Positions 42,337 to 48,958 of a stretch of DNA of 64,000 nucleotides are shown one piece after another. Below the pieces are notes generated by a model. The model saw only the letters and a program-made list of their open reading frames with translations. It was not told the origin of the DNA and searched no databases. The first letter of the stretch is position 1. Every line of letters starts with the position of its first letter. The DNA comes from Streptomyces sp. NRRL F-2580. GTDB lineage: Bacteria; Actinomycetota; Actinomycetes; Streptomycetales; Streptomycetaceae. The position numbers and the translations under genes are program-made. The DNA lies in the NCBI RefSeq assembly GCF_000720115.1, contig NZ_JOIR01000014.1:182700-246699 (forward strand), given 5' to 3'.

Positions 42337-42911
42337 CTGCCCCGGTCACCAAAGTAGCGTGGGACCACCCCCCGACGGCGGCCGGCTACAGGCGGTTGGC
42401 CTTCCGCCGTGGCGCCTGGCTGGTGGGTTTGACGTCCACCTTCGTCATCCTGTCGGCAGGCCTTCGACTACACGTGATCACCCGAGCGGTTTTCCCGCTC
42501 AGCGCCGTGATCATCATCATCGTCCCGTTCCTACCTGTGGTCGTCATCGCCTACTGCACCCGGCGGCGTGTCGCTTCCGTGCTCCAGGCGTACCCCTGGC
42601 GCGAGCTGCCCTGCCGGCACGTTGCGCAGCGTCCTTCGCTCATCGCGGTCGCCTTCGCACAGGACTTCTCGCCCGCGCTGCGCATGTTCCCCTTCCCTGT
42701 TCAACTCACAGACCGGGACGACGGAGGCAACGGAACGATCTGGTTCGCCGGGGACCCTCGCTTCGGAGGAGTCGCGTCGCCCGTGGGTGGGCACCGTCCG
42801 GTACGGGTCGTGTCCGACAGGGTGCCCGGCGAGGGGTGGGTCGGGGGCGATGACGAGCTGGCCCGGCGGGCCGGGTTGATGGGGCGAAACGGCAAAGGAA
42901 CGCGGACCTGA
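42333..42911 (+). CDS. Small membrane protein of the WXG-containing operon
   Basis: A 192-residue protein with two hydrophobic helices near the N-terminus (WLVGLTSTFVILSAGL and VFPLSAVIIIIVPFLPVVVIAY), followed by basic RRR and a cytoplasmic C-terminal domain (YPWRELPCRHVAQRPSLIAV; GTIWFAGDPRFGGVASPVGG). It starts with GTG in a GTGA overlap with the previous stop, the fourth overlapping gene of the operon. It might anchor the system or act as an immunity protein. Its TGA directly abuts the stop codon of the convergent WhiB gene, the two forming TGATCA. Confidence 0.65.
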   Translation: MTAPVTKVAWDHPPTAAGYRRLAFRRGAWLVGLTSTFVILSAGLRLHVITRAVFPLSAVIIIIVPFLPVVVIAYCTRRRVASVLQAYPWRELPCRHVAQRPSLIAVAFAQDFSPALRMFPFPVQLTDRDDGGNGTIWFAGDPRFGGVASPVGGHRPVRVVSDRVPGEGWVGGDDELARRAGLMGRNGKGTRT

Positions 42912-43157
42912 TCAGCGGCGGGGGCGGAGGGCGAGGCGCTCGGCTTCCGAGAGCCCGCCCCAGACGCCGAAGCGCTCGTCATTGGCCAAGGCGTACTCCA
43001 GGCACGCCGCCCGCCCCTCGCACGCCCCGCACAACCGCTTCGCGTCGCGCAGCGAAGAGCCCGGCTCCGGAAAGAAGAAGCCCGGACCCGTCTGGGCGCA
43101 CAGGGCGAGTTCGTACCAGGCGGTGTCAGTGGCTGCTTCAGTGGTGTTCATCGACAT
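42912..43157 (-). CDS. WhiB-family iron-sulfur transcription factor
   Basis: An 81-residue WhiB-like protein. The four cluster-ligand cysteines are present in ALCAQ, LCGAC and AACLEYA (pattern C...CxxC...C), followed by the G[VI]WGG turn (GVWGGLSEAERLAL) and a basic tail. WhiB-like proteins carry an O2/NO-sensitive [4Fe-4S] cluster and work with sigma factors. The start is most likely ATG at 43157 (MSMNTTEAATD) or the ATG two codons later; neither has a strong Shine-Dalgarno. Which Wbl paralogue this is cannot be told. Confidence 0.9.
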   Translation of the reverse strand: MSMNTTEAATDTAWYELALCAQTGPGFFFPEPGSSLRDAKRLCGACEGRAACLEYALANDERFGVWGGLSEAERLALRPRR

Positions 43158-43239
43158 GCCGCAGATACTGACCGCCACGGATGGACGTCCGATCAACGCC
43201 TGATCAACACCCCGGCGGATCTCCCCCTCCCCACTAAAT

Positions 43240-43255
43240 GAACGACCGGGCGTTC
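43240..43255. promoter_or_regulatory. TetR-type operator dyad upstream of a decayed TetR gene
   Basis: GAACG-N6-CGTTC (extended by CGGT on the right) lies just ahead of the remnant TetR start codon, where autoregulatory operators are usual. Confidence 0.45.
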
Positions 43256-43269
43256 GGTGGGATGGGCCC

Positions 43270-43760
43270 ATGGCTGACGGACGCGTGGAGAGCGGCAACC
43301 AGACGCGGCCAATCGTTTCGTGGGGCCCGTGCGCGCGGAAGCGGCCGGTCTCGCCAAGGTGTGGTGGCTGTGCGGGGCCTGGCTCGACTACTCCGGGCGC
43401 CGCGTCTTCCCCGGGGGGTGCTTCTTCTACTCCGTCTCCGTGGAGTACGACGCGCGCCCCGGCCCCGTACGCGACGAGATCGCCGAGGCTCTGTCCGACT
43501 GGTCGCGTGACGTGGAGCGGGTGCTCGAAGAGGCGCGGCTCGCCGGCGGGTTCCGGAACGAGGCCGGGGCGGCGGACGTGCCGCAGCTCGCCTGCGAGGT
43601 GACCGCCCTGATGGAGCTGGCCAACGCGCGTTCCGTGCTGCACGGGGACCCGATGGCGTACGAGCGGGCCGGCCGGGGGATCCTTGGCCGGCTGCGTGCG
43701 GCGGCGGCCGCTCCGGACGAGCTCCCGGAACGGCCGCCCGCCTTCGGCTCACCTTCCTGA
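43270..43760 (+). pseudogene. TetR-family regulator with the DNA-binding domain deleted
   Basis: ATG at 43270 begins MADGRVESGNQTR, a typical TetR start for this subgroup. The sequence then breaks: the usual HTH (about 70-80 residues) is missing. From about 43320, in a different reading frame, the ligand-binding part resumes (VRAEAAGLAKVWWLCGAWLDYSGRRVFPGGCFFYSVSVEYDARPG...) and runs to the normal end at 43760. This indicates an internal deletion that removed the helix-turn-helix and shifted the frame. The upstream dyad is still present. A GTG at 43320 could still express the C-terminal domain alone. Confidence 0.75.
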
Positions 43761-43772
43761 CGCCGCCGCTCC

Positions 43773-43979
43773 TCACACCCGACGCGCCAAGGTTTCGGAC
43801 ATCACGAACTCGACCGCGCTCGCGATGACTTCGGGGTCGGCCAGGATGCGGCGATGGCCCAGGCCAGTGGTCTCGATCAGACGGGCCTGCGGGCCGTAGG
43901 CGTCGGCGAACGCGCGGGCCTGGGAGGGGGCGGCCACGTCGTCGTCCGTGTCGTGAACGAGCAGGATCGGCGCCCGCAT
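43773..43979 (-). pseudogene. C-terminal fragment of an alpha/beta hydrolase
   Basis: The 68 residues from ATG 43979 match the last part of a serine-aminopeptidase/dienelactone-hydrolase-like protein: APILLVHDTDDDVAAPSQA (acid Asp region) and TTGLGHRRILADPEVIASAV (catalytic His in GLGHRR). The N-terminal two thirds, with oxyanion hole and nucleophile, are absent. The open frame extends further upstream to ~44120 but without similarity. It lies next to the decayed TetR gene, and such TetR/hydrolase pairs are common, so both were probably damaged together. Confidence 0.6.
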
Positions 43980-44150
43980 GTCCGTGTGACGGCGGGCGCC
44001 CGTGAGGTCCGGGGCGCGGGGGCTCGCGGGTTTGCGGCCGTTACGTCCCGGCACCGGTGCCCCTGACCCGTTGCCGGACACTCCGACCTGCTGGTGCACG
44101 GCATCTCGGCGTACACCCACATGTGTTCACGCCGGTACAGGTGAACGTGC

Positions 44151-45002
44151 TCAGTTGAGGTCAGTTGTGGACGCAAGGAAGGATTTGACGGCGAGGTTGA
44201 AGAGCGCCGTGCTCTCGAGGTTGACCATGTGGCCTGCCGAGGCGAACCGTTGGTGCCTGGCATCGGGAACGGTGTAGGCGATGGCCTGGGTGTTCGACGA
44301 GATGTCACTGCTGTCGAGTTCTCCGTCGAGAACCAGGGTGGGGACGCCGATGGAGGTCAGCCGGTCCGCTGCTCCGATTTCTCTCGGTATCCCCGCCCCG
44401 AGCCCGCGGGCGTGCCGGACGACATTGGCGGACGCCGACGCATGCATCCGCTCGCGCAGTGTGCGGCTGACCTGGGACGGCTCTCGGTACGGCCCGTCCA
44501 CCCACATCCGGAGAAAGTGCTCCACGAACCGCTGCGCTCCGCCGTCCGAGTCGCCCATCGCGGCCATCTGTAGTGCGGTGTGGTGCGCGACGTAGGGGTC
44601 GGCGAAGGGCCGGCCGCTGACCCCGGGCGAGGCAAGGACCAGCGCCGACACCGACTCCGGATGAACCAGCGCCGTATCGATGGCGGTCCGCGCCCCGAGG
44701 GAAAGCCCGATGAGCGTGGCGCACGGGACATCGAGGTGGGTGAGCAGGGCGTGTAGATCGTCATGGTGGGCGTAGTCCCCAGCCACGGTGGAGGAGCGCC
44801 CGTGGCCGCGGGCGTCGTAGCGGATGACGCGGTACCCCTGGCCCGCGAGCCACCAGAACTGTTCGTCCCACATGTTCAGGTCGAGCATGCCGCCGTGGAG
44901 CAGTACCACGGGGGGTCCTTCGCCGGCCGACTCGTAGAAGAGCCCGCCCGCCTCGACGGGCACGGTGGCGGCTGCGACGGCGTGTGTCCGCGCCTGCGTC
45001 AT
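44151..45002 (-). CDS. Alpha/beta hydrolase (3-oxoadipate enol-lactonase/haloperoxidase type)
   Basis: A 283-residue intact hydrolase. It shows the oxyanion motif LLHGGMLDLNMWDEQF (about 34-49), DARGHGRS, the nucleophile elbow GLSLGA (about 99-104), the acid in LVLDGELDSSD and the catalytic His in SAGHMVN. Substrate unknown; enol-lactones and esters are usual. Its ATG overlaps the stop codon of the MarR gene by 4 bp (ATGA), so the two are co-translated and the MarR protein is the likely regulator. Confidence 0.85.
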   Translation of the reverse strand: MTQARTHAVAAATVPVEAGGLFYESAGEGPPVVLLHGGMLDLNMWDEQFWWLAGQGYRVIRYDARGHGRSSTVAGDYAHHDDLHALLTHLDVPCATLIGLSLGARTAIDTALVHPESVSALVLASPGVSGRPFADPYVAHHTALQMAAMGDSDGGAQRFVEHFLRMWVDGPYREPSQVSRTLRERMHASASANVVRHARGLGAGIPREIGAADRLTSIGVPTLVLDGELDSSDISSNTQAIAYTVPDARHQRFASAGHMVNLESTALFNLAVKSFLASTTDLN

Positions 45003-45511
45003 GGTGTGTCGTCTCCTCGATCCGTGGGGTGCGGCGGGGCATCCTGTGCGAGGTCCTTGAACTCCTCGCCAAGGCGACGGAGTACGTGCAGGGCCGTCGA
45101 GACATCACCGGCGGTGAGATCGGACAGTCGGCGCCGCAGTTCGGTTTCCTCGGCTTCCTGGATGTCCCTGATGGTGGCTTCCCCTTTCGGGGTGAGCCGG
45201 ATCAGGCGCGAGCGCCGGTGCTCCGGGTTCGGGGCGCTCTCAGCCAGCCCCAAAGCTGTCGCATCGTTCACCAGACGCTGGACCGGCTGCCGGTCCAGGC
45301 CCAGCAGGCGGGCCAGTTGAGGAACCGTTCGGGGGCCGCCCCTGCGCAGTTCGTCCACCACCGCATGCTGCCCAGCTGTCATCCCCGTCCCCCTCAGCTC
45401 CCGCTCCACGGCACGCACGACCGTGCGGTGCAGCGGCCACAGGCTGCGGATCACCTCGTACAGCAGAGGCCCCAACGGGGGCTCATCCTTCGTGCGCTGA
45501 CTGACACTCAT
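44999..45511 (-). CDS. MarR-family transcriptional regulator
   Basis: A 170-residue winged-helix regulator: helix-turn-helix in GPRTVPQLARLLGLDRQPVQRLVNDATALGL and the wing NPEHRRSRLIRLTPKG. Dimerisation helices lie at both ends. It is first in an operon with the alpha/beta hydrolase (4-bp overlap). A perfect 15-bp palindrome overlaps its start codon and is a strong autoregulation candidate. MarR proteins usually release DNA on binding phenolic or oxidising ligands; the ligand here is unknown. Confidence 0.88.
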   Translation of the reverse strand: MSVSQRTKDEPPLGPLLYEVIRSLWPLHRTVVRAVERELRGTGMTAGQHAVVDELRRGGPRTVPQLARLLGLDRQPVQRLVNDATALGLAESAPNPEHRRSRLIRLTPKGEATIRDIQEAEETELRRRLSDLTAGDVSTALHVLRRLGEEFKDLAQDAPPHPTDRGDDTP

Positions 45512-45523
45512 GATGTCATCATG
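45509..45523. promoter_or_regulatory. Perfect palindrome at the MarR start codon
   Basis: CATGATG-T-CATCATG: 7-bp arms around one base. It overlaps the ATG at 45511, so binding would block the start region. An AGATGTCGAT element lies 8 bp further upstream. Confidence 0.7.
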
Positions 45524-45695
45524 ACAGCTTAGATGTCGATATGGCCACGGGTGAACCGCCCACTGCAGGGGCGATGGACGGAAAGGGTCACGGCCCATTC
45601 GGTCCACCCGGAAGCTCTTCCAACGCCCCTGACCAGCGGCGAAAGTAGTGATCGCCGGCAGGGAACACCGACCGGCTGGAGGAACCGAGAACGCA

Positions 45696-46253
45696 TCACC
45701 GCGGGATGCAGACCGGTTCGGGCCACCCGAACGCTCCGACCAGCAAAGGACTCCTGCCATGATCCGCATCCGTATCGCCCTGGCCGCCCGCCGGACGTTC
45801 TCGGCGCAGATGCTCATAGCGGGACTGAAAGATGTCCATGGCCTCGTGGATCGAGCAGCCGAGGTGGTCGCGGAACAGCTTGATGCCTCGCACGATCAGG
45901 CCGCTGAGGATCTCATCGTCCGCGAAGGCAAGAGGGCCGGCCGTCCAGGGAGCGGACCCGGGATCTGAGCCGGGCCAATCGGTCAACGTGGCGAGCAAGC
46001 GGCCTTCCGAGAGGGCCACCGCCACGTCCGTGCCGCGAGCCGCCGGCTCCGTGAAGACAACCGGTGCCGTGTGGTCCAGGAGGAAGACGAAGTGCTGGGC
46101 GATCCGCTGCCGCCACTCATCGAGCTCCCCGTCGGCATCCAGCCGGAGGTTGGACTTGAAGGCTGCGTCGACGAAGACCGAGACGAGCGTTCCGAGGAAG
46201 TCGGTCTCCAGCAAGTCGTCCGCGTGGTCAATCAGGATCGCGTGGTCTTGCAA
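45696..46253 (-). CDS. Hypothetical protein in a lower-GC patch
   Basis: A 185-residue ORF that reads like a real globular protein (AILIDHADDLLETDFLGTLV; LDEWRQRIAQHFVFLLDHTA; LIVRGIKLFRDHLGCSIHEA) with no recognised domain, signal or membrane segment. The C-terminal 30 residues (RPAGGQGDTDADHG...) look unstructured. Codon bias is weaker than in neighbours. Coordinates are least certain at the 3' end, because the plausible globular part stops around 45780. The gene could be truncated or foreign. Confidence 0.5.
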   Translation of the reverse strand: MQDHAILIDHADDLLETDFLGTLVSVFVDAAFKSNLRLDADGELDEWRQRIAQHFVFLLDHTAPVVFTEPAARGTDVAVALSEGRLLATLTDWPGSDPGSAPWTAGPLAFADDEILSGLIVRGIKLFRDHLGCSIHEAMDIFQSRYEHLRRERPAGGQGDTDADHGRSPLLVGAFGWPEPVCIPR

Positions 46254-46331
46254 GGCACTTGCTCTGATCCAGAGTGATCAACGGCAGACAGATCGTTCTC
46301 AACGAACATGGTCCGCCCAGGTCGGCAGGCC

Positions 46332-46353
46332 GCCACCGACTCTCTTCGGTGGC
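46332..46353 (-). terminator. Hairpin after the small membrane protein gene
   Basis: An 8-bp stem GCCACCGA / TCGGTGGC with a CTCTCT loop lies directly downstream (minus strand) of the stop at 46360. Confidence 0.55.
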
Positions 46354-46359
46354 CGCCGG

Positions 46360-46587
46360 TCAGGCGGGCTGCTGGCGCTCGGGCGCTCTCCGCGTCCTCA
46401 CCCCGCCGACGATGAGCGCCAGTCCGAGGACGACGATGCCGAGGTAAGCGGGGGACGGAAGGTCGACGACCTTGTGCAACCAGCCCCACTCCGTGCCGAA
46501 GAAGGTCTGCGAAGTGAAGCTGACAAGCCCCTGGGCTCCTACGACGTAGCCGATGCTTTCGAGGGTGTATCCGATGGTTGTTCGCAC
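46360..46587 (-). CDS. Small membrane protein (75 residues)
   Basis: Two hydrophobic stretches (IGYVVGAQGLVSFTS and LGIVVLGLALIVGGV) flank a short loop GTEWGWLHKVVDLPSPAY; a basic tail (RTRRAPERQQ) follows. The GTG start has AAGG 7 nt upstream and a hairpin follows the stop, so it is likely expressed. No family recognised. It may be an independent small inner-membrane protein. Confidence 0.55.
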   Translation of the reverse strand: MRTTIGYTLESIGYVVGAQGLVSFTSQTFFGTEWGWLHKVVDLPSPAYLGIVVLGLALIVGGVRTRRAPERQQPA

Positions 46588-46702
46588 GGATCAACCTTCT
46601 CGCGGCGGTGCCGCAAGATCGTCCTCCACAAGGCCGAAAACGCAGTAGGCCAAAGGATGCAGTCGTTCGCGCAGAGCCGCACGCTCGAGGCCGCCGTCGT
46701 CG

Positions 46703-46719
46703 ACCGGCCCGAGGCCGGT
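46703..46719 (-). terminator. Hairpin after the LigD-Pol gene
   Basis: A 7-bp stem ACCGGCC / GGCCGGT with a 3-nt loop begins one base after the LigD-Pol stop codon. Confidence 0.5.
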
Positions 46720-46720
46720 G

Positions 46721-47740
46721 TCAGTCTTCGTGCTTGGCGCGGCTGGGTTGGACGCGTTTGGGTTCGCCCGGCATTTTCGGGTAGTCCGGGGGGTAGGGCA
46801 TGTCGGCGAGGCCGTGCTCGTGTTCGTCGCGGGCCGCGAGTTCCAGTACGGGGTCCAGGGCGAAGGCGTGGTCGTCCATGTCCGCGTGCAGGTCGCCCAG
46901 TTCGGCGAAGCGGGCCGGCATCGTCACGATGTCGAAGTCGCGGGGCTCCGCGTCGTCGACCTCGTCCCAGCGCAGCGGTGCCGAGACCGGGGCGTGCGGG
47001 CGGGGGCGGATGGAGTAGGCGGAGGCGATCGTGCGGTCGCGGGCCGTCTGGTTGTAGTCGACGAAGATCCGCTCGCCGCGTTCCTCCTTCCACCAGGCCG
47101 TCGTGACCCTGCCCGGCATCCGGCGTTCCAGTTCCCGGCCGAGGGCGATGGCGCACCGGCGGACCTCGGTGAAGGTCCAGCGCGGGGCGATCGGCACGAA
47201 GACGTGCAGCCCGCGCCCGCCCGAGGTCTTGGGCCAGCCGCGCAGACCCAGTTCCTCCAGCAGGGCGCGCAGCTCGCGGGCGGCCGCCACCGCGTGGTGG
47301 TAGTCGGTGCCCGGCTGCGGGTCCAGGTCGATGCGCAGTTCGTCGGGGTGGTCGGTGTCCTCGCGGCGTACCGGCCAGGGGTGGAAGGTGAGGCAGCCCA
47401 GGTTGGCGGCCCACAGGACGGCGGCCGGCTCGGTCGGGCAGATCTCGTCGGCGGAGCGGCCGCTCGGGAAGGAGATGTGGGCGGTCGGGATCCAGTCGGG
47501 AAGGTTCTTCGGCGCCCTCTTCTGGAAGAAGGACTCGCCCTCCACCCCGTCCGGGAAGCGTTCCAGGGTCGTCGGCCGGTTGCGCAGGGCGCGCGTGATG
47601 CCGTCCGCGACCGCCAGGTAGTACTCGGCCACGTGCCGCTTGGTGAGGCCGCGCTCCGGGAAGTACACCTTGTCCGGGCTGGACAGCCGTACCGTCCGCC
47701 CGCCCGCGTCCAGCTCGATCGCATTACCGGCAGCACCCAT
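46721..47740 (-). CDS. Non-homologous end-joining polymerase (LigD primase/polymerase domain)
   Basis: A 339-residue stand-alone LigD-Pol protein of the archaeo-eukaryotic primase fold. Catalytic Asp pair in DELRIDLDPQPG, third acid in IFVDYNQTA, and the nucleotide-binding TSGGRGLHVFVP region are visible. It fills gaps with NTP/dNTP at double-strand breaks. In many bacteria this domain is fused to ligase and nuclease; here it is separate. It diverges from an ATP-dependent ligase 75 bp away, the usual Streptomyces arrangement. The Ku partner is not in this window. Confidence 0.92.
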   Translation of the reverse strand: MGAAGNAIELDAGGRTVRLSSPDKVYFPERGLTKRHVAEYYLAVADGITRALRNRPTTLERFPDGVEGESFFQKRAPKNLPDWIPTAHISFPSGRSADEICPTEPAAVLWAANLGCLTFHPWPVRREDTDHPDELRIDLDPQPGTDYHHAVAAARELRALLEELGLRGWPKTSGGRGLHVFVPIAPRWTFTEVRRCAIALGRELERRMPGRVTTAWWKEERGERIFVDYNQTARDRTIASAYSIRPRPHAPVSAPLRWDEVDDAEPRDFDIVTMPARFAELGDLHADMDDHAFALDPVLELAARDEHEHGLADMPYPPDYPKMPGEPKRVQPSRAKHED

Positions 47741-47815
47741 GTGCGCCACGGTAGGCGGGCCCGCCCGTGCGCGCATACCGGGCGCGGCCGGACGTACCAC
47801 CGCAGAATCGAAGGC

Positions 47816-48958
47816 ATGGATCTGCCAGTGATGCCGCCCGTGAAACCGATGCTCGCCAAGTCCGTGGCGAAGATCCCACCCGGCATGCAGTACGAGGCCA
47901 AGTGGGACGGCTTCCGGGCCATCGTCCATCGCGACGGCGATGAGATCGAGCTCGGCAGCCGCACGGGCAAGACCCTGACCAGGTACTTTCCCGAGCTGGC
48001 AGAGGCGCTGAAGGCCAATCTGCCCGACCGTTGCGTCGTGGACGGCGAGATCGTGATCGTTCACGGCGGGCGGCTCGACTTCGACCGGCTGACCGAGCGG
48101 ATCCATCCCGCGCAGTCCCGTGTCGCCCTGCTGGCCGAGACCACCCCCGCCAGCTTCGTCGCCTTCGACCTGCTCGCGCTCGGCGACGAGTCGCTCCTCG
48201 ACACACCGCTCACCGACCGCCGTGCCGCCCTGGTCCGGTCACTCTCCACCGCTCGGCCCCCCGTTCATCTCGCGCCCGCGACCACCGATCCCGCGCTCGC
48301 GCAGGAGTGGTTCGAGCGGTTCGAGGGCGCCGGGCTCGACGGAGTGATCGCCAAACCGCTCGATCTCCCCTACCGGCCCGACGCCCGCCTCATGTACAAG
48401 ATCAAGCACGAACGTACCGCCGACGTCGTCGTCGCGGGTTTCCGTTTCCACAAGAGCGGTCCGATTGTCGGATCGCTGCTCCTCGGCCTGTACGACGCCC
48501 ACGGCACCCTCCAGCACGTGGGCGTCTGCGCCGCCTTCCCCATGAAGCGCCGCGCCGAGCTGGTGGAGGAACTCGAACCCCTGCGGATGCCGGATCCGGC
48601 CGGACATCCGTGGGCCGCCTGGGCTGAGGAGTCGGCCCACGAGAGCGCGCGGCTGCCGGGCGCGCAGAGCCGCTGGACCGGCAAGAAGGACCTGTCCTGG
48701 GTGCCGCTGCGCCCCGAGCGGGTCGTCGAGGTGAGGTACGACCACATGGAGGGCGACCGTTTCCGGCACACCGCGCAGTTCCACCGCTGGCGGGCGGACC
48801 GAACCCCGGAGAGCTGCACCTACGCCCAGTTGGAGGAGGTCGTCGGCTACGACCTCGCCGAAGTGCTCGGCCCGGCCGCCGGCACCACAGGCACCACAGG
48901 CACCACAGGCACTGCCGGTTCCTCCGATACCCATGGCACCGCCGGTTCCGGCGGCTGA
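47816..48958 (+). CDS. ligC: ATP-dependent DNA ligase (LigC-type)
   Basis: A 380-residue nucleotidyltransferase ligase. Lys29 in EAKWDGFRAI is the adenylation site (motif I). Also visible are RTGKT (Ia), VDGEIV (III), LDGVIAKP (IV) and YKIKHERTADVVVAG (V), followed by an OB-fold domain (VEVRYDHMEG, RWRADRTPESC). It seals strand breaks together with the divergent LigD-Pol. After the OB fold is a short tail of GTT repeats (TTGTTGTTGTAGSS) encoded by a 9-bp tandem repeat, which overlaps the convergent gene on the other strand. Confidence 0.93.
   Translation: MDLPVMPPVKPMLAKSVAKIPPGMQYEAKWDGFRAIVHRDGDEIELGSRTGKTLTRYFPELAEALKANLPDRCVVDGEIVIVHGGRLDFDRLTERIHPAQSRVALLAETTPASFVAFDLLALGDESLLDTPLTDRRAALVRSLSTARPPVHLAPATTDPALAQEWFERFEGAGLDGVIAKPLDLPYRPDARLMYKIKHERTADVVVAGFRFHKSGPIVGSLLLGLYDAHGTLQHVGVCAAFPMKRRAELVEELEPLRMPDPAGHPWAAWAEESAHESARLPGAQSRWTGKKDLSWVPLRPERVVEVRYDHMEGDRFRHTAQFHRWRADRTPESCTYAQLEEVVGYDLAEVLGPAAGTTGTTGTTGTAGSSDTHGTAGSGG

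Noticed and set aside
44002..44277. Short plus-strand frames opposite the hydrolase fragment and 5' region
   Set aside because: No homology and antisense to a better-supported hydrolase gene.
46588..46720. Transposase remnant between the small membrane protein and LigD-Pol
   Set aside because: A short basic frame looked suggestive, but no transposase motif or inverted repeats could be identified.
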